NCBI GenBank assembly: GCA_016875155.1
Contig: VGSD01000152.1
Location: 1-6,946, forward strand
Direction of reading: 5' to 3'
DNA: 6,946 bases
Source: Deltaproteobacteria bacterium
GTDB taxonomy: Bacteria; Desulfobacterota; BSN033; UBA1163
Position numbers and translations under genes: made by a program. This document shows positions 1 to 6,455 of the stretch, one piece after another (position 1 is the stretch's first letter; each line of letters starts with the position of its first letter). The notes beneath the pieces were generated by a model. The model did no database searches and had not been told where the DNA came from. It saw only the letters and a list, made by a program, of their open reading frames with translations.

Positions 1-1446
1 ATCATCCTGAAGGGAGCGAGAAGTCCACTGCTCAGCCTCCAAAAAGGAGTTCGTGTCGTCCCGATTGACCTCCGGATGGGAGAAGGGATCCGGACTCTTA
101 TCATCAGCGGAGCCAATGCAGGCGGAAAAACAGTGGCCATGAAGACCCTGGGGCTTTTGACGCTGATGGTCCAGTCCGGCCTTCCCATTCCAGTCGCAGA
201 GGGAAGTGAGGCGGCGATCTTTGATGATATCTTCTCCGTAATCGGCGATGAGCAGAGCATTGAGGAGAACCTGTCCACTTTTTCGGCTCACCTCATTCAT
301 GTGAACGAGATTCTGGAGAAGGCAGGTCATGGTTCTCTTGTCCTTCTCGATGAACTGGGTGTGGGGACGAATGTCTCGGAAGGGTCTGCCCTTGCCATGG
401 GATTTCTCGACCTGTTCAGGGAGAAGGGGGCATGGACTGTGGTCACCACCCACTTCGATAGCCTGAAGGCCTATGGATATCTCCATCCGAATGTGGAGAA
501 TGTATCGGTCAGGTTTGATGAGAAGACTCTAGAGCCACTCTATCTTCTTTCCTATGGGTCCTCGGGAATGAGTAATGCCCTGGCGGTGGCAGAAAAATTG
601 GGCATCTCCCACAGGGTTCTTGAGAAAGCCCGGCACCATCGCGATGGAGGTGGGCAGGAGATGGCACGAGCCCTGGCGGGACTGGAGAAGTTGAAGGCGG
701 ATGTGGAGAGAGAGAGACTGGAGTGGATCCAAAAGAGGGAGGAGGTAGATCAAGAGCATCAGAGGTTGAAGGAGATCCTTGACCGGATCAAGAGAGGAAG
801 GGAAGAGATCTTTTCTCGTGCCGAAGAGAAGGCAAGAAAAGCGGTTCAGAAGGTGGAAGATGAGTTGAAAACATGGCTGAAACAGCAAAGAGAGAAACCT
901 CCCTCTCAGGTCCGAAAGAAAGAGATTCAGGAGATCAGGGAAACCTCTTTTCCTTCAATCCGGAGGAGAAGATCTTATGCAGCGCCAGGTGGCTTAAAGA
1001 TTGACGATCGTGTTAGAATAGAAAGCCTCAAAAAGGACGGAATTCTTCTAAAGATAGAGGAGTCACTGGGCCGTGCTGAAGTGATGACAGATAAGGCAAA
1101 AGTGATTGTTCCCCTCAATGATATCATCAGACCAATGGATAAAGAAGGAGATGAAGAGGTAGAAAGAACCGTCTCATCCATACCTCGGGGGGATGCCGAG
1201 GAAATTCAAACAGAATTAAATGTGATCGGCCTGACCGTGGAGGAGGCGCTTCCGATCGTCGATAAATTCATTGATCAAGCACTTCTGCATGGTCTGGAGA
1301 AGGTTCGGATCATCCATGGCATTGGGTCCGGGAGATTGAGAACTGGAATCGGCCGCTATTTGAGCACGCACCAGGGGGTGAAACAGGTTGCTCCGGAGGA
1401 AGTTCAGAGAGGCGGTGGAGGAGTGACTGTAGTCGAGTTGAGATGA
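1..1446 (+). CDS. mutS2: Endonuclease MutS2, 5'-truncated by the window edge
   Basis: The reading frame is open from base 1 to the TGA at 1444-1446 (481 codons). The codons before the ATG at 76 (ending ARSPLL...VVPIDLR) already match MutS2, so that ATG is internal and the true start lies upstream. Using window codon numbers: Walker A GANAGGKT at 37-44; a D-loop-like GVGTNVSEGSALA near 120-132; Walker B LVLLDE at 113-118; a switch His in TTH at about 151; a charged coiled coil at about 217-300; a KOW-like segment at about 331-378; and a C-terminal Smr domain from about 404 to the end, with HGIGSG at 439-444. MutS2 is a cytoplasmic dimeric ATPase that binds branched DNA and, in Bacillus, collided ribosomes; it lacks the mismatch-recognition domain of MutS. 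The usual LDxR/HG motif of Smr reads LNVIG at 406-410, so nuclease activity is uncertain. It is separated from dnaG by a repeat-filled gap and is probably its own transcription unit. The family call is secure. Confidence 0.95.
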   Translation: MILKGARSPLLSLQKGVRVVPIDLRMGEGIRTLIISGANAGGKTVAMKTLGLLTLMVQSGLPIPVAEGSEAAIFDDIFSVIGDEQSIEENLSTFSAHLIHVNEILEKAGHGSLVLLDELGVGTNVSEGSALAMGFLDLFREKGAWTVVTTHFDSLKAYGYLHPNVENVSVRFDEKTLEPLYLLSYGSSGMSNALAVAEKLGISHRVLEKARHHRDGGGQEMARALAGLEKLKADVERERLEWIQKREEVDQEHQRLKEILDRIKRGREEIFSRAEEKARKAVQKVEDELKTWLKQQREKPPSQVRKKEIQEIRETSFPSIRRRRSYAAPGGLKIDDRVRIESLKKDGILLKIEESLGRAEVMTDKAKVIVPLNDIIRPMDKEGDEEVERTVSSIPRGDAEEIQTELNVIGLTVEEALPIVDKFIDQALLHGLEKVRIIHGIGSGRLRTGIGRYLSTHQGVKQVAPEEVQRGGGGVTVVELR

Positions 1447-1455
1447 CTGGCCCGT

Positions 1456-1484
1456 TGCAGGGGCGGACACTGGTAACTCCTGCA
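1456..1484 (+). terminator. Weak hairpin downstream of mutS2, possible terminator
   Basis: Arms 1456-1463 (TGCAGGGG) and 1477-1484 (CTCCTGCA) can form 8 pairs, one of them G-U, around a 13-base loop, starting 10 bases after the mutS2 stop. No T-run follows, so it does not look like a classical intrinsic terminator. It may only be an RNA 3'-end stabiliser, or chance. Confidence 0.25.
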
Positions 1485-1526
1485 TAGTGAGGGATGTACG
1501 GTAGTGATTAATAAATCCCTTTGCAA

Positions 1527-1711
1527 CCTGTTCGTGGTGAGCCCTTCCTTCGACTTCGCTCAGGACATTCGGAAAAAACCGTTTGCCCTGAGGTTCTCGA
1601 AGGGTGAACGGTTTGCTCAGGACAGGCCTCTCGAATGATGAACGGAATCCCTCGATATGATTCGCCCTTCGACAAGCTCAGGTCGCTTCGACTCGCAACC
1701 GAGGTGAACGG
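1527..1711. repeat. Cluster of degenerate REP-like palindromic repeats in the mutS2-dnaG gap
   Basis: This stretch fills most of the 348-base gene-free gap. It contains several diverged copies, in both orientations, of a unit with a CTTCGACAAGCTCAGG-like core ending in GTGAACGG. The clearest palindrome is 1579-1611: arms CCGTTTGCCCT and AGGGTGAACGG form 11 pairs (two G-U) around a GAG/CTC-containing loop. GCTCAGG occurs at 1558-1564, 1615-1621 and 1676-1682. TGAACGG occurs at 1605-1611, 1639-1645 and 1705-1711. From memory, repeats with this core are common and dispersed in many environmental bacterial genomes. No open frame here looks like a gene. Possible effects are transcript-end protection or insulation of mutS2 from dnaG; neither is shown by the sequence. 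Confidence 0.7.
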
Positions 1712-1712
1712 A

Positions 1713-1743
1713 TTGTCTAAAGAGATGTTAGATTCACTATACT
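1713..1743 (+). promoter_or_regulatory. Candidate sigma-70 promoter for dnaG-rpoD
   Basis: The hexamer TTGTCT (1713-1718) is followed after 19 bases by TATACT (1738-1743), about 52 bases before the dnaG start. The -10 matches consensus at 5 of 6 positions, but the spacer is longer than the usual 16-18. The region just after the repeat cluster is AT-rich, which suits a promoter. It is the best candidate in the gap, not a firm call. Confidence 0.35.
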
Positions 1744-1794
1744 GCCCGTGCCCATTTAACTAAAAATTTATTCAATAGTAGGGGTAAAAACTCT

Positions 1795-3597
1795 TTGGCA
1801 GACGGATATTATCCAGAAGACAAGATTTCAGAAATCCGAAACCGGGCCAATATCCTGGAAGTCGTCTCGGACTATGTCAGTCTGAAGAAGACTGGAAGGA
1901 ATCATAAGGGATTATGCCCGTTTCATTCGGAGAAAACTCCCTCGTTTATGGTGAATGAGGAGAAGCAGATTTTCCATTGTTTCGGGTGCGGAGAGGGAGG
2001 GGATGTCTTTACTTTTTTAATGAAAGCAGGCCATTTCACATTCCCGGAGGCTGCTGAAGAGCTGGGGAAGCGGTATGGAATCAAACTGGTGCGTCGAGAG
2101 CCTTCCCCGGTTCAGAAGAAGGAGATGGCCAAGAAAGAGATCCTCTTCCAGATCAATCAGCTCGCGTCGGACTATTTCCACGAACTCTTGACCCAGAAGA
2201 GAGAAGGCGAGGTGGGAAGGCGCTATCTCTCTCAGAGGAGCGTGAAGGAGGAGATCATCAGGGAACACCGAATGGGTTACGCAACCGAACGCTGGGATGG
2301 ACTGGTTGAACACCTGAGACAGAAGAAGGTTTCCTTGGAGCTGGCATGGGAACTGGGATTGATCCTTCCGAAGAAGAGAGAGGGTTGGTATGATGCTTTT
2401 CGAAAGAGGATCATTTTCCCCATCTTCGATCTTCATCAGCGGGTCATCGGGTTCGGAGGGAGACTGATCGGAGAGGGACAGCCCAAATATGTCAACTCTT
2501 CAGAGTCGAGCGTTTATCATAAGGGAGAGATCCTTTATGGTCTTCAGACGGCGAAGCAATACATCCCTGAGAAAGACTGCGTCATCATTGTCGAAGGTTA
2601 TTTCGATCTTCTCACCCTCCATCAGTACGGATTGAAACATAGCGTTGCCACGCTCGGTACCGCCATGACCAGCCAGCATATCCGAGCCCTGAAGCGATAT
2701 ACGAAAAATTTGATAATGGTTTTCGACCCAGATCCAGCGGGAATTCAGGCGACCCTTCGCACCCTGCCTCTCTTTTTAGAAGAAGAGGTGGCGGCCAAAG
2801 CCGTCTTGCTTCCAAAGGGAGAAGATCCCGATACCTTTCTGAAGAAGGGAAATCTGGAGGCGTTTGGGAAAAGGATGGACAGTGCCCTCCCGCTCATGGA
2901 CTTCTTTTTCGAGTGGCTGATGAAGATCCATCCAGTGAAGTCGATCGATGGCAGAGTGAACATGGCTAAGGAAGCCATGGCTATGATCCGGAGAATTCCG
3001 GATAAGATCCGGAAGGATTTCTATGTGAGAACCCTTGCCGAAAAGCTCGATATTAAGGAATCGATCTTATATGAGATGATCCGAACTTCTCCGAAAGAGC
3101 GGCCTCCATCCGTAGAAGCTGAAAAAAAGAGGCCGCCCGAAGCAAGTGGGCCGAAATCGGAGGAGATGGTGGTCCGGCTCATGGTCCACCATCCTGAACT
3201 GATTCCCGCGATTTCAGGAGAGAAGATCCTGGATGAGTTTGAAAGTCCTCTTCTGAAGCGGTTGGGGAAAGAATTGGAGACTCTCTTTCAGAAGAGAGGA
3301 AAACTGGACCTGAAGGAAACCCTGGGGAGTGTTGATGAAGGGCTGCGGAAAAGGTTCTTCGAATACACGTTTCAAGAAAGCGGTGTGGGAGGGGATCAGC
3401 AGAAAAGGATTCTGAAAGACTGCATCGAGAAAATCCGCAGAAATAGATTGAAGAGGGATGAGACCGATTTACTCAGGAGAATTAAGGAGGTTGAAAAAGA
3501 GAAGGGGGGGAAGGAGCTCGAAGATCTCCTGGTCAAACATCAGGAACTGGCGAGGAAGGAGAAAGGCCTCTTGAAAGATAACCTACGAAAGGGTTAA
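1795..3597 (+). CDS. dnaG: DNA primase DnaG
   Basis: The 600-residue protein has the full bacterial primase layout and normal length. The N-terminal CHC2 zinc-binding domain has ligands C41, H44, C62 and C65, inside CPFHSEKTPSF and HCFGCGEGGD. The RNA-polymerase domain carries the basic motif FRKRIIFPI...RVIGFGGR (about 202-223) and PKYVNSSES (230-238). The TOPRIM core has the catalytic Glu in VEGYFD (E267), FDPDPAG (D311, D313) and GEDPDTF (D344, D346). The last 150 or so residues should be the DnaB-helicase-binding domain. DnaG synthesises the short RNA primers for lagging-strand replication. The start is TTG at 1795: AGGGG lies 10 bases upstream, no ATG or GTG is near, and the protein begins right at the family's N-terminal segment (YYPEDKISEIRNRANILEVV). 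The usual TOPRIM Gly reads Pro (FDPD for FDGD). rpoD follows after 65 bases, so the two are probably co-transcribed. Confidence 0.97.
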   Translation: MADGYYPEDKISEIRNRANILEVVSDYVSLKKTGRNHKGLCPFHSEKTPSFMVNEEKQIFHCFGCGEGGDVFTFLMKAGHFTFPEAAEELGKRYGIKLVRREPSPVQKKEMAKKEILFQINQLASDYFHELLTQKREGEVGRRYLSQRSVKEEIIREHRMGYATERWDGLVEHLRQKKVSLELAWELGLILPKKREGWYDAFRKRIIFPIFDLHQRVIGFGGRLIGEGQPKYVNSSESSVYHKGEILYGLQTAKQYIPEKDCVIIVEGYFDLLTLHQYGLKHSVATLGTAMTSQHIRALKRYTKNLIMVFDPDPAGIQATLRTLPLFLEEEVAAKAVLLPKGEDPDTFLKKGNLEAFGKRMDSALPLMDFFFEWLMKIHPVKSIDGRVNMAKEAMAMIRRIPDKIRKDFYVRTLAEKLDIKESILYEMIRTSPKERPPSVEAEKKRPPEASGPKSEEMVVRLMVHHPELIPAISGEKILDEFESPLLKRLGKELETLFQKRGKLDLKETLGSVDEGLRKRFFEYTFQESGVGGDQQKRILKDCIEKIRRNRLKRDETDLLRRIKEVEKEKGGKELEDLLVKHQELARKEKGLLKDNLRKG

Positions 3598-3662
3598 TTT
3601 AAACGTTGCCTTTTAATGGGTGCACAAAATGATGATACAACGGCGAGATTAAGGGAAGACGG

Positions 3663-5393
3663 ATGGGAAGAGCAAAAAAAACCAAAGAGATGGAACAGAT
3701 GATTTCCCTTGAGGAAGACAAGGGATTCGTCAACCTCGATGAGACGAATGAGATGACCGCCAACGAGATCGTCTCATCCGACCAAATCGATGATGTCCTC
3801 ATGATGCTGGATGAGATGGATCTCGATGTAGCAGAGGATCTCCAGGCCCTAAAGGCAGAGAGTGAAAAAACGCCGGAAAAGGAGGAAGAAGAGGAAGACG
3901 AATTGGGTTTAGGAGGGATGGGCAGGGCGAGTGATCCGGTCCGGATGTATCTCCGTGAAATGGGGTCGGTCTCACTTCTCACTCGTGAGGGAGAAGTAGA
4001 AATTGCCAAGAGGATCGAGAGCGGCAAAAGGGAGGTTCTGAGCATTGTGTTGACCTGCCCCATGGCTGTCAAGGAGATCCTCAACCTGGGAGCCGCCATT
4101 AAAGCCGGAAAGATTGATATCCATGAAGTGACCAATGAGATTGACGAGGAAGAGACGAGCGTCGAAGAGGAGCAGATTCAGAAAAAGAGAATTCTTGATC
4201 TGCTCGAAAGAGTCCAGCACAACCAAGAAGGGGTTCGCCGGATTTTGAAAAAGAAAGGCATTTCAAAGAAGCAGATTCAGACTCAGATCCGGAAGAAAAA
4301 AGAAGAGCTCTTCGAATTTCTTAAACAGATGAATCTGAGAGATATTCAGATCAACCGGATTGTTCAGAAGATGAAGCAGATGCTCGCCCGGATAGAAAAG
4401 GCGGAGAATGAAGTTAAGAAAGTTGAAGAGAAAATCGGGATCTCGGTGAGGGAGGGACGCCTCCTTCTGAGAAAGATCAAGGGGAGAAAAACCAGGGAGA
4501 AGATTCATTTCAGGGGAATGGAGTTGAGCAAAGCCGATCTCCAGGAGATTGACCGGTCGGCGAAGAACAGCCATAAAAAAATAGTCCGGGTGGAGAAAGA
4601 GTGTGGTTTGAACTCCTCCCAACTGAAGTCCGCTGTAAAGGCCATCATCATCGGAGAGATCAAGGCCGGAGAGGCAAAGGGCGAACTGGTGAAGGCAAAC
4701 CTGAGGCTGGTCGTCTCCATCGCCAAGAAATATATCAACCGGGGCCTTCAGTTTCTGGACCTGATCCAGGAGGGAAATATCGGCTTGATGAAGGCTGTGG
4801 ATAAATTCGAGTACCAGCGGGGTTATAAATTCAGCACCTATGCAACCTGGTGGATTCGTCAGGCCATCACACGGGCCATTGCAGATCAGGCCCGGACGAT
4901 CCGTATTCCCGTTCATATGATTGAAACGATCAACAAGCTGATCCGGGCATCGAGAACTCTCGTTCAGGAAATCGGACGGGAACCCACTCCAGAAGAGATC
5001 GCCAATAAGATGGAGATCCCGCTGGATAAAGTCAGAAAGGTACTCAAGATCGCCAAGGAACCGATCTCCCTGGAGACGCCCATTGGAGAAGAGGAGAATA
5101 GCCATCTGGGAGATTTCATCGAGGATAAGGGCATCGTGTCCCCCATGGATGCGGTCATTAATTCCAATCTGGCCGAGCATACCCGGAAGATCCTTTCGAC
5201 CCTCACGGCGAGAGAGGAGAAGGTCTTGAGGAAGCGGTTTGGCATTGGAGAGAAGTACGACCATACACTCGAAGAGGTTGGGCAGGATTTCGATGTCACA
5301 CGGGAAAGGATCAGGCAGATTGAAGCCAAGGCCTTGCGGAAACTCCGGCACCCCAGCCGGGCGCGGAAATTGAAGAGCTTTTTGGAAACGTAA
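3663..5393 (+). CDS. rpoD: RNA polymerase primary sigma factor, sigma-70 (RpoD)
   Basis: The 576-residue protein is a group 1 sigma factor. Region 1.1 is at about 10-60 ([11 protein letters not shown]...[19 protein letters not shown]), followed by an acidic linker (EKEEEEEDE, 72-80). Region 1.2 starts at [11 protein letters not shown] (91-101). A long charged non-conserved region spans about 130-330. Region 2 runs from [17 protein letters not shown] through [19 protein letters not shown] and [13 protein letters not shown] (about 341-402), covering core binding, -10 recognition and melting. Region 3 is at about 418-490. Region 4, with the -35-binding helix-turn-helix [20 protein letters not shown], is at 535-554 and ends in LRKLRHPSR. 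It directs core polymerase to housekeeping promoters such as the one at 5495-5522. The start is ATG at 3663, with AAGGGA at 3651-3656 six bases upstream; an in-frame stop at 3633-3635 excludes a longer start. ATG at 3690 is a weaker alternative. It lies in the dnaG-rpoD arrangement of the macromolecular-synthesis operon. Confidence 0.98.
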   Translation: MGRAKKTKEMEQMISLEEDKGFVNLDETNEMTANEIVSSDQIDDVLMMLDEMDLDVAEDLQALKAESEKTPEKEEEEEDELGLGGMGRASDPVRMYLREMGSVSLLTREGEVEIAKRIESGKREVLSIVLTCPMAVKEILNLGAAIKAGKIDIHEVTNEIDEEETSVEEEQIQKKRILDLLERVQHNQEGVRRILKKKGISKKQIQTQIRKKKEELFEFLKQMNLRDIQINRIVQKMKQMLARIEKAENEVKKVEEKIGISVREGRLLLRKIKGRKTREKIHFRGMELSKADLQEIDRSAKNSHKKIVRVEKECGLNSSQLKSAVKAIIIGEIKAGEAKGELVKANLRLVVSIAKKYINRGLQFLDLIQEGNIGLMKAVDKFEYQRGYKFSTYATWWIRQAITRAIADQARTIRIPVHMIETINKLIRASRTLVQEIGREPTPEEIANKMEIPLDKVRKVLKIAKEPISLETPIGEEENSHLGDFIEDKGIVSPMDAVINSNLAEHTRKILSTLTAREEKVLRKRFGIGEKYDHTLEEVGQDFDVTRERIRQIEAKALRKLRHPSRARKLKSFLET

Positions 5394-5397
5394 CGTC

Positions 5398-5489
5398 GAA
5401 TGCGGATTGTAGATTGCGGAATGCGGAATTAAATTCAAAAATCCGAAATCCCCCGACTAAGGTCGGGGCAGGCGAATTCCGAAATCGAA
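5398..5489. repeat. Degenerate GCGGAAT/CCGAAATC repeat patch after rpoD
   Basis: Just after the rpoD stop, short related words recur: GCGGATTG, TTGCGGAATGCGGAATT, then ATCCGAAATC (5441-5450) and TTCCGAAATC (5476-5485). The first group is roughly the inverse complement of the second, so the patch can fold on itself around the GC hairpin at 5450-5468. It carries no convincing gene. Similar low-complexity patches occur between genes in many environmental genomes, to my recollection. Its boundaries are approximate. Confidence 0.5.
5450..5468 (+). terminator. GC hairpin downstream of rpoD, possible terminator
   Basis: CCCCGAC (5451-5457) pairs perfectly with GTCGGGG (5462-5468) around a 4-base loop, 57 bases past the rpoD stop. 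No T-run follows on the plus strand. On the minus strand the hairpin is followed by a T-rich stretch, but no minus-strand gene is seen. It could end the dnaG-rpoD transcript or be part of the surrounding repeat. Confidence 0.35.
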
Positions 5490-5494
5490 CGGGG

Positions 5495-5522
5495 TTGACA
5501 CCTTGAGAGGATTGCCTATAAT
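5495..5522 (+). promoter_or_regulatory. Perfect-consensus sigma-70 promoter of the tRNA gene
   Basis: TTGACA (5495-5500) and TATAAT (5517-5522) both match consensus at all 6 positions, with a 16-base spacer. The last base of the -10 is 7 bases before the first tRNA base, so with normal geometry transcription should start at A5529 or G5530. This fits a strong stable-RNA promoter read by the RpoD encoded just upstream. Confidence 0.93.
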
Positions 5523-5529
5523 GATCATA

Positions 5530-5602
5530 GGGCCCATAGCTCAGCTGGTAGAGCCACCGGCTCATAACCGGAAGGTCCCTGGTTCGAACCCAGGTGGGCC
5601 CA
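5530..5602 (+). tRNA. tRNA with CAT anticodon, probably tRNA-Met (elongator); tRNA-Ile2 not excluded
   Basis: A complete 73-base cloverleaf is visible. The acceptor is GGGCCCA (5530-5536) with TGGGCCC (5595-5601) and discriminator A5602. The D stem is GCTC/GAGC (5539-5542, 5551-5554) with a loop carrying GG. The anticodon stem is 5556-5560 with 5568-5572 (4 pairs plus an A-A mismatch at 27-43) around CTCATAA, anticodon CAT at 5563-5565. The variable loop has 5 bases. The T stem is CCTGG/CCAGG with loop TTCGAAC. CCA is not encoded (ATTT follows) and must be added enzymatically. It is not the initiator tRNA: position 1 pairs normally and the anticodon stem lacks three consecutive G-C pairs next to the loop. 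CAT is also the gene anticodon of tRNA-Ile2, whose C34 is changed to lysidine. The acceptor with C4-G69 and C5-G68 leaves that open. Confidence 0.95.
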
Positions 5603-5667
5603 TTTGGAAGAGGGAGGGTGATTCCGATTCGCTTCCCAGGGATAAAACAAACCGGCATGCAGGACCG

Positions 5668-5699
5668 AGAAAGAGTGCACCCTTCAGTGCACTCTTTCT
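5668..5699 (+). terminator. Strong hairpin after the tRNA, probable intrinsic terminator
   Basis: Arms 5668-5680 (AGAAAGAGTGCAC) and 5687-5699 (GTGCACTCTTTCT) form a perfect 13-bp stem with a 6-base loop. The descending arm is T-rich and is followed by GTTT, so termination may occur at a short interrupted U-tract. It lies 65 bases after the tRNA. Read-through would carry transcription into the zinc-ribbon gene, which has no obvious promoter of its own. Confidence 0.75.
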
Positions 5700-5733
5700 G
5701 TTTGCACTCAAATAAAGAGAGAGGAGATAGCCA

Positions 5734-6453
5734 TTGAGGGAAGATCTGGAACTTCTTTGGGAACTTCAGAAAATCGATCTCGACCTGAGAAATATAAAGA
5801 TGGAACGCGATCGTTATCCCAAAGAGATAAAAAAGCTGGATGAAAAGCAGAACCTCGAGCGAGAAAGGATTCATAAAGAGAGGGAGAAACTTGAATCGCT
5901 GGAGAAAGAACGGAAACAGAAAGAGAAGTATCTCGTCGGTGAACAGGATAAGATCAAGAAATCCGAAGGAAGAATGACGGAGGTGAAGACCAACAAGGAA
6001 TACCAGGCGATCCTCAGCGAGATCGAGACCTTCAAAGAAGCCATAGGCCGTGTGGAAGAAGAGATCCTGATTGTCATGGACGAGATCGACGAACTCAAGA
6101 AACAGCTCTCCAAACGGGAGAAAGATATTGCCGTAACACTGGAGAAGATTGAGGCGGAGAAGAAGAAGATCCAGGAGAAGATGGAACAGGATGAGGTGGT
6201 CTGGAAGGAGAAATCCCAACGGAAGGAGATCTTATCGACTCGGGTCGAATCGAACCTCTTCAAGCTTTATAATATGCTGAGCGAGAAGCGACAGGGAATC
6301 GGAATGGTGAGCGTCAGGCATGAGACCTGTCAGGGCTGTTTTGTGAATGTTCCTCCGCAGATGTTCATTGAAGTTCAGAAGAATAACTCTCTCATCCGGT
6401 GTCCCAATTGCAATCGTATCCTCTACTGGGATGGAAACGGAGAAAAGACGTGA
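5734..6453 (+). CDS. CdsZ-type (DUF164) coiled-coil protein with C4 zinc ribbon
   Basis: The 239-residue protein has two parts. Residues 1 to about 175 are almost entirely charged heptad-like coiled coil, with the family hallmark VKTNKEYQAILSEIE at 84-98. The C-terminal 50 residues form a zinc ribbon with CQGC (C199, C202) and CPNC (C223, C226), followed by the typical RILYW ending. There is no signal peptide or membrane segment, so it should be cytoplasmic. Members are widespread, often next to RNase H-like or NIF3-like genes. The chlamydial homologue (CdsZ/CT398) has been linked to sigma-54 and secretion proteins and the Campylobacter one to flagellar control; a general role is not settled, and the two Cys pairs suggest nucleic-acid or protein binding. 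The start is TTG at 5734, set by GAGGAG at 5721-5726 with 7-base spacing. The stop overlaps the next gene's GTG, implying translational coupling. Confidence 0.9.
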   Translation: MREDLELLWELQKIDLDLRNIKMERDRYPKEIKKLDEKQNLERERIHKEREKLESLEKERKQKEKYLVGEQDKIKKSEGRMTEVKTNKEYQAILSEIETFKEAIGRVEEEILIVMDEIDELKKQLSKREKDIAVTLEKIEAEKKKIQEKMEQDEVVWKEKSQRKEILSTRVESNLFKLYNMLSEKRQGIGMVSVRHETCQGCFVNVPPQMFIEVQKNNSLIRCPNCNRILYWDGNGEKT

Positions 6454-6455
6454 AC
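6450..6455 (+). repeat. Left copy of GTGAAC target-site duplication
   Basis: GTGAAC directly abuts the left inverted repeat and contains the preferred GTG start of the RNase H gene and the TGA stop of the zinc-ribbon gene. Confidence 0.6.

Noticed and set aside
1447..1794. CRISPR array in the mutS2-dnaG gap
   Set aside because: Repeats are diverged, in both orientations and irregularly spaced, with no regular spacers and no cas genes nearby.
3598..3662. Possible separate rpoD promoter in the 65-base dnaG-rpoD gap
   Set aside because: A TTGCCT-like word is present but no acceptable -10 lies at proper spacing; only the Shine-Dalgarno is convincing.
4263..5438. Long (391-codon) minus-strand frame opposite rpoD
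   Set aside because: It is the antisense shadow of a highly conserved rpoD with biased codon use; it shows no recognisable domain and the plus strand is certain.
5503..5715. 70-codon plus-strand frame overlapping the tRNA
   Set aside because: Its AQLVEPPAHNRKVPGSNPGG sequence is the standard artefact of translating a tRNA gene.
5311..6219. 302-codon minus-strand frame across the tRNA and zinc-ribbon gene
   Set aside because: It runs antisense through rpoD, the tRNA and a coiled-coil gene. Its Leu/Phe-rich makeup is what the reverse complement of Glu/Lys codons produces.
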